From Anaerobacillus alkalilacustris (GTDB lineage Bacteria > Bacillota > Bacilli > Bacillales > Anaerobacillaceae), in contig NZ_MLQR01000031.1 of the NCBI RefSeq assembly GCF_001866005.1, positions 1 through 64,000 of the forward strand: a stretch of 64,000 bases of DNA, given 5' to 3'. This document shows, piece after piece, positions 16,633-25,634 of the stretch. How positions within the stretch are numbered: position 1 is the first letter of the stretch; every line of letters starts with the position of its first letter. Both the position numbers and the translations under genes were made by a program. Below the pieces are notes generated by a model that was not told where the DNA came from, made no database searches, and saw only the letters and a list, made by a program, of their open reading frames with translations.

Positions 16633-18490
16633 CCGTTTCATCTCCAATCATGATATCTTTCATGTATACTGTAGTGCCTATACCAGTGTTCGATTCAATC
16701 ACTAGTTTCCCACCTATTGACTCTATTCTTTCCTGCATTCCTTTGAGTCCTAAATGATTCTTTGTTAATTTACCATTTAAGGTTTTATTTACGTCAAATC
16801 CTTCTCCATCATCTTCAATGATAACTGAAACTACTCCATTTACATGCTTTAAAATAATACTAATATTATCAGAATTTGCATGTCGGGCTGCATTTGTTAA
16901 CGCTTCTTGAATAACACGATATATCGTAACTTCATATATAGAAGAAAGTCGCACTTGTTTAAATCCAATTACTTGAATGTCAACATCAATTGTGAATTTT
17001 TTCATATATTCAATGACGTACTTTTTAATCGCTGGCATTAATCCTAAGTCATCAAGAACACTCGGCCTTAATGACCATGAAAGATAATGAACTTCATCGA
17101 GTGTTCGTTGGGAAACCTCTTTAAGGTCAATAATCTCTTGTTGCATCGAAGATGGTATATCATACTCCTCCAAAAGAGTTAATCCAACTATAATAGAAGT
17201 TATCGATTGACTCGTTTCATCATGTAATTCACGAGCAATCCGTTTTCTTTCCTCCTCTTGAGCAGTAAGTACTCGATCCAAAAGCTTCAATCGCAGTTCT
17301 TCTTTATATTTTATTTCCTTCCAAAGTTCAGCATTTTCAGCAATGACAGTAAGCTGCCTAGCAAAAGAGGTCAAAAATTTTACTGTTGTATCATCTGGAT
17401 CATTTTCAAAACAGCCTAAAATCTGACCAATTTTTTTCCCCTTTGTTTTAAAAGGAATGAAGAAATGCTTAGAATCTAAGACTAGTTTTTCTTCAAAACT
17501 AGTACAATTTGTACACCATTTACTACCTTTATACGTAGAAAGACTTTCCCCGCCAAGTAAGATTTCAATGAAACAACTATTTAATCCAAGCTCCTCAATT
17601 AAACGTTCTGCTGTACTCTCTAGAAGTTTTTCAAAATGGGCAATATCCGTCGATCCAACAGCAAGTTGGTGTAGTAAGGAAAGTTCATTATTTCTCATTT
17701 TTAATACTTTTGTAAAACGATTATTTTCTTCATTTTTATCATTTAAACGTTCGATCATTGTATTAATTTCTTTAGCAAGCATCCCTATTTCATCTTTACA
17801 TTCTATATCTACTTTACAATCCAAATTTCCTTTTCCTACTTGTTGTGTTGTATGCATTAGTTGTGTTAAATCACGATACATATATTTCGTTAATATGAAT
17901 GCAATAACAAATCCAAGCCCTCCAATAATAATGGTAGCCATAACAAGCAAAAATGTAATTTCGTCAATGGTGTTGTAAATTTGTTTTTCATTTAATCCTA
18001 CTCTTACAAACCCAGCATCGCCAGAAAAAATAGGAGCAATCACATCGTGAATTTTTCCCGTTTCTGATTCAAATACAACTAACTGCGTATTTGTAATATC
18101 ACCATTTGTATCTATCATATTTACATTTAAGAGTTCGTCAGACACTTCAAAATTAGAACCAAAAGTATGGATGATCATCTCAAAATTTTGATCGACAATA
18201 AAGATATATTCGATGTCTGGATTATTGCTCATTGTATCTTGTAATAAAGTATGAAAACTATAAATATCTCTTAAAATTATATGATCAATACTTCTGGAAC
18301 TAACATCACTAGCTATAGAAATAGCTCGGCGATCAAGGTCTTCGCTAAGTTTCACAACCAAAATTTCCCTAAGTATGATTGTACTTGTCAATCCCATTAA
18401 TATAACTAACCCAATCGTAATACCAAGAATTTTTGTTTTTACACTTTTATTTTTTAAACTAGTAATAATAAATTGTACTGTTTTCTTCAT
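16604..18490 (-). CDS. NarX/DegS-type sensor histidine kinase with HAMP and GAF domains
   Basis: 628 residues: transmembrane helix at about 21-43, extracytoplasmic Cache-like domain (about 44-177), second helix (178-201), HAMP (201-255), GAF-like domain (about 270-390), HisKA_3 dimerisation helix with EEERKRIARELHDE (phospho-acceptor His423), and an ATPase domain with N533, DDGEGF and GLKGM. The GAF-like region holds WCTNC and other cysteines, so redox or metal sensing inside the cell is conceivable. The start overlaps the end of the binding-lipoprotein gene by four bases (ATGA) and the 3' end overlaps the regulator, making a three-gene coupled sensory unit. Confidence 0.92.
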   Translation of the reverse strand: MKKTVQFIITSLKNKSVKTKILGITIGLVILMGLTSTIILREILVVKLSEDLDRRAISIASDVSSRSIDHIILRDIYSFHTLLQDTMSNNPDIEYIFIVDQNFEMIIHTFGSNFEVSDELLNVNMIDTNGDITNTQLVVFESETGKIHDVIAPIFSGDAGFVRVGLNEKQIYNTIDEITFLLVMATIIIGGLGFVIAFILTKYMYRDLTQLMHTTQQVGKGNLDCKVDIECKDEIGMLAKEINTMIERLNDKNEENNRFTKVLKMRNNELSLLHQLAVGSTDIAHFEKLLESTAERLIEELGLNSCFIEILLGGESLSTYKGSKWCTNCTSFEEKLVLDSKHFFIPFKTKGKKIGQILGCFENDPDDTTVKFLTSFARQLTVIAENAELWKEIKYKEELRLKLLDRVLTAQEEERKRIARELHDETSQSITSIIVGLTLLEEYDIPSSMQQEIIDLKEVSQRTLDEVHYLSWSLRPSVLDDLGLMPAIKKYVIEYMKKFTIDVDIQVIGFKQVRLSSIYEVTIYRVIQEALTNAARHANSDNISIILKHVNGVVSVIIEDDGEGFDVNKTLNGKLTKNHLGLKGMQERIESIGGKLVIESNTGIGTTVYMKDIMIGDETGGEAENNAS

Positions 18491-19422
18491 TTTAAGTTCT
18501 CAATTTCTTCGAGGATTTGAGTAATCGGCTCATATAATTCTTTTTCAGGTAAATCAAAATAATCATAGCTTAATTTATTTAAAGCAACTTTCCCTTTTTC
18601 ATTTAGGTGCATGTTTAGTACAACATCTGTTAACTGTTTTATTAATTCATTATCGATATTGGGATTAACCACGATTGGTGATTGGCCAACATGTTCACCT
18701 TCGCCAATAATGATTAGATTATCAACGATTGGGTTATTTCCCCTCTTTAACTTTTCAAATATTGAACTATGTGTTGCTCCTGCATCTACCAAACCATTTG
18801 CTACTGCAATTATGGTATTATCATGACTATAAGTGAAATAAGTGTTTGAAAAGTAAGTATTAAAATCATTCGCACCTTTCATAATGTCGTATTTTGTTAC
18901 AAGGTATCCGGAATATGACAGGGGGTCGGAAAAAGCAAAGCTTTTATTGTAAAGGTCCTCTAGAGAGTTTATTTCACTATTTTTTTGAGTAATGATATAG
19001 GAAGTAAACTTTTTTTCACCATTTATTACTGGCATGGCAATCTTTTCTAAAATCTCATCCCGACTACCAATAACAGCTAAATAAGAACAGACAATACCTG
19101 CATCAATTTCATTTCTTTCAAAAAGTTCTTTCATCTCTGAGTACGTTTGCTTTTGTATGATTTCAATAGGTCGACCTAATTGTTCCTCTAAGTATTTCTT
19201 GAATTTATAATATAAGCGATGTGTTTCTCTGATAGACATAATAGATACTATACCAAACCTTATTGGCTCTTCTTCGAGACTACCTGCACTTACGGACCTA
19301 TCTGAAATTGGTGTATTTGTTAATTCAACAAACGTTTTGCTTTCATTCAGTGAGCAAGCAGTCATTAAAATGACGATAATAATTTTAGTAAGCGAGAAAA
19401 ATACTACTCTCAGAGTATTCAT
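18487..19422 (-). CDS. PhnD-like periplasmic-binding lipoprotein, probable sensor partner
   Basis: 311 residues. The lipobox LMTAC gives a lipidated Cys23. The mature domain reads IRFGIVSIMSIRETHRLYYK, then FERNEIDAGIVCSYLAVIG, FAFSDPLSYSGYL and VANGLVDAGATHSSIFE, the course of the PhnD/phosphonate-binding-protein family (type II periplasmic fold). No ABC permease or ATPase is nearby. Instead it is coupled by a four-base overlap to a histidine kinase, as AioX/ArxX arsenite sensors and the PhnD-like domain of the tetrathionate kinase TtrS accompany their kinases. It probably binds an oxyanion and presents it to the kinase. The ligand is unknown. Confidence 0.85.
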   Translation of the reverse strand: MNTLRVVFFSLTKIIIVILMTACSLNESKTFVELTNTPISDRSVSAGSLEEEPIRFGIVSIMSIRETHRLYYKFKKYLEEQLGRPIEIIQKQTYSEMKELFERNEIDAGIVCSYLAVIGSRDEILEKIAMPVINGEKKFTSYIITQKNSEINSLEDLYNKSFAFSDPLSYSGYLVTKYDIMKGANDFNTYFSNTYFTYSHDNTIIAVANGLVDAGATHSSIFEKLKRGNNPIVDNLIIIGEGEHVGQSPIVVNPNIDNELIKQLTDVVLNMHLNEKGKVALNKLSYDYFDLPEKELYEPITQILEEIENLK

Positions 19423-19559
19423 TATTTCCCTCCTCGTTTAATTGTACAGCTTTATACTTTCTGCCTTGTAAAAAACAGCAAATTAATTAACGCACTAATT
19501 TTAGTATAGTAAAAAATAGTTATTAGTGGCGGTAGTAAATTCAACAGTTTAATGAAAAG

Positions 19560-19591
19560 AAAGGTGCCCTAAAATAATATTTAGGGCACCT
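19560..19591 (-). terminator. Terminator of thrS
   Basis: Perfect 13-base arms AAGGTGCCCTAAA and complement around ATAATA, followed on the minus strand by a T-rich stretch. Confidence 0.8.
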
Positions 19592-19599
19592 TAGTTTCT

Positions 19600-21522
19600 T
19601 TAAATCAAGTTATTTTTTCTTGTAGCAATTTCTTCTTTAATATTAAACACAAACGTTTCAAGTCCGACTGCTTCTGATTTTTGTTCACCATATTTACGAA
19701 CATTAACTGCATTCTCTTCAATTTCTTTGTCACCTAATACCAGAATGTAAGGTGTTTTCTTCATTTGTGCTTCGCGCATTTTATATCCCATTTTTTCGTT
19801 CCGTGTATCAATATGAACACGAACTCCAGCATCTTGAAGCTTTGCTTTCACTTCTTTTGCATAATCAAGATGAACGTCGTTTACTGGGATAATTTCCACT
19901 TGAACTGGGGCTAGCCATGTTGGGAAAGCACCAGCAAAGTGCTCTACTAATATTCCAAAGAAACGGTCGATCGAGCCGTAAATGGCACGGTGAATAACAA
20001 CTGGATGAACCTTTTGATTATTTTCGTCAACATAAGTTAAATCGAACTTCTCAGGCATTTGGAAGTCAACTTGAATTGTAGCGCATTGGTGACTACGCTT
20101 TAGAGCATCTTTAATATGGAAGTCAATCTTTGGTCCGTAAAACGCTCCATCTCCCTCATTTAATTGGTATGGTAATTGAAGATCTTCTAATACATTACGA
20201 AGAGCATTTTCCGCTTGCTCCCATAATTTATCGTCACCCATTGAATTTTCAGGTCGAGTTGATAATTCAACAGAATATTCAAAACCAAACGTTTTGTAAA
20301 TTTTATCAACTAACTCAAATACTTCTTTAATTTCTGACTCGATTTGCTGTGGTGTAACGAAAATATGTGCATCATCTTGACAGAATGTACGAACACGAAT
20401 CATACCATTTAATGCTCCACTTAATTCATGACGGTGCACTTGTCCGAATTCTGCCATACGGATCGGTAGGTCACGATATGAATGAAGTTCATTTTTAAAA
20501 ATAAGCATATGCCCTGGACAGTTCATTGGTTTCATAGCGAACTTTGTATTATCTACTTCTGAGAAGTACATATTTTCATGGTAGTGTTCCCAGTGACCCG
20601 ATTGCTCCCAAAGGCGTTGATTCATCATAAAGGGTGTACGTACTTCATCATATCCAGCTTTTCTTTGTAATTCACGAGAAAAATCTTCTAATTCAGTTCG
20701 AACAATTTGTCCTTTAGGTAAATAAAACGGCATGCCAGGTGATTCCTCTGAAAACATGAACAACTCTAATTCTTTTCCTAATTTACGATGATCGCGTTTT
20801 TGAGCTTCTTCAATGAAATGTAAGTATTCATCAAGTTCTGCTTGTTTAGGAAACGCCGTTCCATAAATTCTTTGTAGCATTTGGTTGTCACTATTCCCAC
20901 GCCAGTATGCCCCTGCAATACTCATTAATTTAAATGCTTTAATTTTTCCAGTTGAAGGTAAATGCGGACCGCGACAAAGATCAAAAAATTCACCTTGTTC
21001 GTAAATAGAAATTTCTTCTCCTTCAGGAAGTTCACGAATTAACTCTAACTTTAAATGATCATTAATTTCTTCGTAAATACTTAAAGCTTCTTCACGCGTA
21101 ACAACTTTTCGCTCAATTTTCAAGTTTTCATTAACAATTTTTTTCATCTCTTTTTCAATAGCTGGTAAATCCTCTGGTTTTAAAACATGCTCCATATCAA
21201 TATCATAATAGAAACCATTTTCAATAACTGGCCCGATCCCCAATTTGATATTAGGATATAAACGTTTTAAAGCTTGAGCCATTAAGTGTGCTGTACTGTG
21301 ACGATATACTTCTAGACCTTCTTTAGAGTCGAGAGTAACAATTTCCACAGCTACATCATCTGTAATTGGTAGTAGTAAATCAGAAACTTTATCATTAATT
21401 TTTCCCGCTACTGCCTTTTTCTTTAAACCCGGACTAATAGAAGCTGCGATATCTTCCGTTGTAACTCCTTTATCATACTCCCGTACTGCACCATCAGGGA
21501 AAGTTACTTTTATTTGCTCCAT
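19600..21522 (-). CDS. thrS: Threonyl-tRNA synthetase
   Basis: 640 residues, standard length. Order: TGS domain (from MEQIKVTFPDG), editing domain with the HSTAHLMAQALK and LCRGPHLPSTG zinc/editing motifs, class II catalytic core with FRMxQ-like segments (MKPMNCPGHMLIF, RVRTFCQDDAHIF) and a C-terminal anticodon-binding domain. It charges tRNA-Thr with threonine. I start at ATG 21522, eight bases after AAGGAG; a longer frame to 21579 would run into the leader. It is preceded by a T-box leader, so expression should rise when uncharged tRNA-Thr accumulates. Confidence 0.97.
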   Translation of the reverse strand: MEQIKVTFPDGAVREYDKGVTTEDIAASISPGLKKKAVAGKINDKVSDLLLPITDDVAVEIVTLDSKEGLEVYRHSTAHLMAQALKRLYPNIKLGIGPVIENGFYYDIDMEHVLKPEDLPAIEKEMKKIVNENLKIERKVVTREEALSIYEEINDHLKLELIRELPEGEEISIYEQGEFFDLCRGPHLPSTGKIKAFKLMSIAGAYWRGNSDNQMLQRIYGTAFPKQAELDEYLHFIEEAQKRDHRKLGKELELFMFSEESPGMPFYLPKGQIVRTELEDFSRELQRKAGYDEVRTPFMMNQRLWEQSGHWEHYHENMYFSEVDNTKFAMKPMNCPGHMLIFKNELHSYRDLPIRMAEFGQVHRHELSGALNGMIRVRTFCQDDAHIFVTPQQIESEIKEVFELVDKIYKTFGFEYSVELSTRPENSMGDDKLWEQAENALRNVLEDLQLPYQLNEGDGAFYGPKIDFHIKDALKRSHQCATIQVDFQMPEKFDLTYVDENNQKVHPVVIHRAIYGSIDRFFGILVEHFAGAFPTWLAPVQVEIIPVNDVHLDYAKEVKAKLQDAGVRVHIDTRNEKMGYKMREAQMKKTPYILVLGDKEIEENAVNVRKYGEQKSEAVGLETFVFNIKEEIATRKNNLI

Positions 21523-21570
21523 TTCGAACACTCCTTTATAAATCTTAAAAGAAATTTTTGGCAAAACAAC

Positions 21571-21915
21571 AAAAAACACTCATCCCAACTAAAGGGACGA
21601 GTGCTGACTCGTGGTTCCACCCTCATTCTCGCCAATCATGTTCAAAAATCTGGTAACGACGGACGTCGAATCTCTTTGTCAGCTTACTGGTCTGCTACTC
21701 ACGCATTTATTATGCGCTTCGTTGCTCATAGTTTCGCTTCCTTGACCTTCTCGTCTCTCGTTTCCCACTTTTTTCAACTTATGAAAAAGCGACTCATGAG
21801 AAAATAACGGTTGTAACCGTCAGTAGATACTATTAATTCCCTACTGAAGTTCAGAGGTGGTAAGTGTTATTTCCGTGTTAGGAAGCTCTCAGCTACTACT
21901 CCCCTCTCTTTGAAC
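21571..21915 (-). promoter_or_regulatory. T-box riboswitch upstream of thrS
   Basis: The minus strand carries the exact T-box core AGGGTGGAACCACG (21623-21610), followed at once by a terminator (CACTCGTCCC...GGGATGAGTG plus T6, 21602-21571). About 290 bases of structured RNA lie upstream, with the stem I region near 21915. Uncharged tRNA would stabilise the antiterminator and let thrS be read. Threonine codons ACC and ACU both occur in the distal stem I region; I could not decide which is the specifier. Confidence 0.92.
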
Positions 21916-22035
21916 CGTAAAATAATACTCATGTCCTCATCAAAACTGTTGTTGGATATAATTATCATATGTACGTATTATATGAATTTCTAAATAGAAA
22001 ATCAAGTCCAATTCATTATTCCAACAACTAAAACT

Positions 22036-22890
22036 TCATTTTATAGATATTTTCCCAAAAAAATCTTTGTTATAAAGTTTCACTCGTTCTTGAAAGATAT
22101 TTTGAATTGATTGTACAACCCCATTATTAACTTCATCGCAATACAGGTGAATTTCCTTAGGAGCTATACTTACAAGCGGACTAATTACCATCTCTTGAAT
22201 AGGAATCCCTTTTTCAAAAATTATTTCTCGATCTAAATACTGTTCAAGTTTTTCTTCAGATATCTGTTGAAAAACTTCATCAAAGAAAGTGTAACTTTCA
22301 TCCAACAGAAGATGTACAGAATATAATTTAGGGGTACGCTTTTTTAAATAATACCTGAAACTTTCAACTAGGTTTTGATACTCTTGTTCTAGTTGATACT
22401 CATCAATTGACATTTCAACACAGTCAATGAGCCTATCTAAATAACTCTTTAATCGAAATGTTAAAAACGATTCATAATCAAACTGACAATTCCTCGTTAA
22501 GAAGGTCCTAAATGCATCGTAAATTATGTTCTCACAAGAAAATAATTTTGTGACATCAGGAAGCTCTAACCGTTCTCCTGAAAGAATAGATTTAGCCATA
22601 GCTAATATTTGTGTTTGTTCCTCAGAGTCTTCAAAGTAAAAAACATTTTTTATTATATCTAACAGCCAAATTTCTTCTTTTGTTTCTATAACATGCTTTT
22701 TCAGTGCTTCAATTAATACTGGCTTTATTGTCTCTTGAAAATCAAACGATTCATCTACCTTAATAATCAAGCGATCACTAGCTAATGAAAGTTCGACTAC
22801 TCCATTTTTGATAAAGGCATGGAGTCCAACCTTAAAATATTTAAATAGCTTGTAACGATCGAGCTTATTTTGTAAATATATCTCTATCAA
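22036..22890 (-). CDS. ytxC: Sporulation-linked protein YtxC
   Basis: About 284 residues, soluble and mostly helical (SFLTFRLKSYLDRLIDCVEMS is typical of the family core). It matches the YtxC family in length and position: in B. subtilis ytxC lies between dnaI and thrS. I choose TTG 22890 because GGGAGG lies eight bases upstream; a start at 22911 would overlap that site. The molecular function is unknown. It differs from the B. subtilis layout in having mqnC and a repeat element between it and dnaI. Confidence 0.8.
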   Translation of the reverse strand: MIEIYLQNKLDRYKLFKYFKVGLHAFIKNGVVELSLASDRLIIKVDESFDFQETIKPVLIEALKKHVIETKEEIWLLDIIKNVFYFEDSEEQTQILAMAKSILSGERLELPDVTKLFSCENIIYDAFRTFLTRNCQFDYESFLTFRLKSYLDRLIDCVEMSIDEYQLEQEYQNLVESFRYYLKKRTPKLYSVHLLLDESYTFFDEVFQQISEEKLEQYLDREIIFEKGIPIQEMVISPLVSIAPKEIHLYCDEVNNGVVQSIQNIFQERVKLYNKDFFGKISIK

Positions 22891-23015
22891 TGAAAGCCCC
22901 TCCCACAACAATTAGACGAAAACACTCCACCTAGTGTTCTTTTTTCTTTACATGTATATGGGAGCTTATCCTAAAAAATGATTAAATATTTTCAGAAGAT
23001 CATTGTTTTCTAGTA

Positions 23016-23367
23016 AGAAAAGCGCAAGCGCCTTGGTCACGAGCAGCTGCTCCTGTGCCACTCCGTTTGCTCGTCGCAAAGCCACTTCGAAGTAATCCAA
23101 GTAGTAGCTTCACTGGGGCTGCCTTTGACAGAAGCCGCTCTTTGGCTTCCGCGTGCTTCTGCGTCTTCTCGCATAGCTTCGTAGCAAGCTTCCTCGAAGC
23201 AGTGTTTTGTGCGACGAGTAACCGCAGGAGCAAAGCTGCATGAAGCATCATCAAAGAAGCAATCCAGGAAGTCAGTGAAGTCAGAAACTTGTCTGAAGTG
23301 ATCGAGCCGATGGCGCCTGGAGCTAGACAGTTTTCAAGTTAGAAACTTATAAATTCTGATACTGTAA
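23016..23367 (+). repeat. Intergenic modular repeat, full-length copy 1
   Basis: About 350 bases, visibly richer in GC than its surroundings. It starts AGAAAAGCGCAAGCGCC, continues with the A-type module (TTGGTCACGAGCAGCTGCTCC) and ends GGAGCTAGACAGTTTTCAAG...TTCTGATACTGTAA. Internal palindromes include GAGCAGCTGCTC and GCTTCCTCGAAGC. Short open frames on both strands are by-products. The same edges recur at 35966, 36229, 39406, 52303, 59339 and 59698. Confidence 0.85.
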
Positions 23368-23412
23368 AGAAAAAGGAGAAGTAGAAAAATAATCTACTTC
23401 TCCCCTCAAAAG

Positions 23413-24522
23413 TTAGTTTTGCATGACAAAATCTTTATCTGTGTTTTCTTCTTCTTTAAATAATCGAATTATTTCATACTTTGTATTACGTTGAGCTGGC
23501 ACTTTTCCTGCTTCACGAATTAATCTTAAAATCAAATTAGTATTTACTTTATGAGTTGCACCTGCTGCAGATACTACATTCTCTTCCATCATTGTGCTAC
23601 CGAAATCGTTACACCCATAGGATAAAGATTTCTTACCAATTTCTGGACCCATTGTAACCCATGATGACTGGAAATTAGAAATGTTATCGAGGAACAATCT
23701 TGATATTGCTAAGTTTTTCAAATACTCTTCTGGTGTTATCTTATCAGCTTTAAGGTTTGTATTATCCGGCTGGAACGTCCATGGAATAAAAGCTAAAAAA
23801 CAGTTTGTCTCGTCTTGTGCATCACGTATACGTTGAAGATGTAACGCACGCTCATGGTATGATTCCCCAAAACCAATAACCATTGTAGCAGTACCATGCA
23901 TACCAACTGTTTTTACCATCTTCATGCATTCAATCCATTTTTCCCAAGAACCTTTTTTCTTACTAATTTTTCGCCTAGTACGATCATCTAGTATTTCCGC
24001 TCCACCGCCCGGAACTGAATCAAGACCTGCCTCTTTAAGTTGTAACAATACTTCTTTTAAACTTAATCCTGAAACTTCAACCATTTTCCAAATTTCTGCT
24101 GGAGAAAATGAATGCATCGTAATTGTTGGAAAACGTTCTTTTATACCTTTTAATAAGTTAGTATAGTAGCTAAATGAAAGATCTGGATGCGTTCCACCTT
24201 GCATCAAAATCTCAGTTCCATTAACGTCTAGCGTTTCTTGGATTTTATCAAAAATAACATCACCTTCTAATACATAGCCATCTTCATGTCCTGGCGGCCG
24301 ATAAAAAGCACAAAAACGACAATACGTATCACAGTAATTCGTATAGTTTATATTTCTACCAATAACAAATGTAGTTACTGGATCTGGATGAAACTTTTTC
24401 ATCACTTCATTAGCAGCCGCTCCGATTTTCTCCCCTTCATTACTTTCATATAGATAAATAGCATCTTCAATTGTTAATCGTTTACCATTAATTGCACGTT
24501 CTAGAATATGATCTATAGTCAT
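23413..24522 (-). CDS. mqnC: Cyclic dehypoxanthinyl futalosine synthase MqnC
   Basis: 369 residues. A radical SAM enzyme of the futalosine route to menaquinone, cyclising dehypoxanthine futalosine. The [4Fe-4S] motif CDTYCRFC is present, followed by GGTHPDLSFSYY and HSFSPAEIWKM, typical of the MqnC/MqnE/CofH group; length and the SVPGGGAEILDDR segment favour MqnC. ATG 24522 has GGGGG upstream. B. subtilis makes menaquinone by the Men route, so this gene is a distinguishing trait. Menaquinone would be the quinone partner for the NrfD-type protein in this window. Other mqn genes are not in the window. Confidence 0.88.
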   Translation of the reverse strand: MTIDHILERAINGKRLTIEDAIYLYESNEGEKIGAAANEVMKKFHPDPVTTFVIGRNINYTNYCDTYCRFCAFYRPPGHEDGYVLEGDVIFDKIQETLDVNGTEILMQGGTHPDLSFSYYTNLLKGIKERFPTITMHSFSPAEIWKMVEVSGLSLKEVLLQLKEAGLDSVPGGGAEILDDRTRRKISKKKGSWEKWIECMKMVKTVGMHGTATMVIGFGESYHERALHLQRIRDAQDETNCFLAFIPWTFQPDNTNLKADKITPEEYLKNLAISRLFLDNISNFQSSWVTMGPEIGKKSLSYGCNDFGSTMMEENVVSAAGATHKVNTNLILRLIREAGKVPAQRNTKYEIIRLFKEEENTDKDFVMQN

Positions 24523-24701
24523 CAAAAAACCCCCATATCTACGTAGATAAGTCCTAGAAAACTAAGGTTACATAAGTTTAAACCTTCGTAATTTTAACCT
24601 ATTAACACTATATTAATAATTATATCTTTGAATATCGTAACATATTTTTTAATAATCTAGAATCTAAAACTGAGAATTAGTTTATAAGAATAGTTTATTC
24701 A

Positions 24702-25634
24702 CTAATAGCCCCTTCTATTTGTTCCTTCTACAGAAACCGGTTCAGCAAAATGCCGGATACGTTCCATAATTCGCTTCGCTTTCAATTGTTCTATTCCACC
24801 TTTTTGAGAATACGATAGGTGTTCTTCGAGTTCTTCATAATCATAATTTGACGTGTATAGAGTCGGAAGTTTTTCTAGCATTCTATATTGTAAAATAACA
24901 CCTAAAATGTCATCTCTTACCCAACTTGACATTGTTTCAGCACCAAGATCATCTAATATCAAAACAGGTATACTTTTTACAATTTCTAATTTTTCATTAT
25001 AAGACCCGTCATGAATACCACTTTTTAGCTCTCGGAAAAAATCAGGTGTATATACTAACATTGACGAAATATTTCTTTCTGCTAATTCATTTGCAATAGC
25101 TCCCATAATGAACGTTTTCCCGACACCGAATTGTCCATGTAGATACAGTCCTTTTCCGTTTTCACCTGGATTTGTTGTTGTTGCAAATTCAACAGCTTTT
25201 GCAATTGCCACAAGTCTTGAACGATTATCTTGGTCAAGTTGATCAAAGGTAGCAGATAATATTTCTTTAGGTACATATAAACTTTTAATTAGGGTTTGCT
25301 GACGTTTTCGTTCATCTGCGCTTTTCTTCTTAGCACAGACGTTATAACGAATCAAAATTTGCCCACGTTCAGTATACAATTCTGGCTGATAGCCTCCCAT
25401 CAAATTAGGACATTCTTGCAAACTTGAACAATTTGTGCAATTTTTACGCTCGTTACGAAATTCAAAAAGGCGAGAAACATTACGATCTAATTCATGTTCT
25501 GAGAGGGTAGGATTAGATTGGATAAATTCCAAAATTAATTTATCAGATAGAACCTCTTCTTTTAAACGTTGAAATCTATCTAAAATGCTATTAGAGTTTT
25601 TCATTTTTTGGAGCGTTTGCTGAATTGATTCCAT
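24702..25634 (-). CDS. dnaI: Primosomal helicase loader DnaI
   Basis: 310 residues. The N-terminal zinc-binding region (CTNCSSLQECPNLMGG) contacts the DnaC helicase, and the AAA+ domain has Walker A GQFGVGKT and Walker B PVLILDDLGAE. DnaI loads the replicative helicase together with DnaB and DnaD. The start overlaps the last base of dnaB, with GGGAGG inside dnaB, so the two are coupled. Confidence 0.95.
   Translation of the reverse strand: MESIQQTLQKMKNSNSILDRFQRLKEEVLSDKLILEFIQSNPTLSEHELDRNVSRLFEFRNERKNCTNCSSLQECPNLMGGYQPELYTERGQILIRYNVCAKKKSADERKRQQTLIKSLYVPKEILSATFDQLDQDNRSRLVAIAKAVEFATTTNPGENGKGLYLHGQFGVGKTFIMGAIANELAERNISSMLVYTPDFFRELKSGIHDGSYNEKLEIVKSIPVLILDDLGAETMSSWVRDDILGVILQYRMLEKLPTLYTSNYDYEELEEHLSYSQKGGIEQLKAKRIMERIRHFAEPVSVEGTNRRGY

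Noticed and set aside
21514-21807. Plus-strand frame of 97 codons upstream of thrS
   Set aside because: It is antisense to the T-box leader.
23000-23254. Open frame of 84 codons in repeat copy 1
   Set aside because: It lies wholly within the intergenic repeat, and similar frames recur in other copies on either strand, so it is a by-product of GC-richer repeat sequence.
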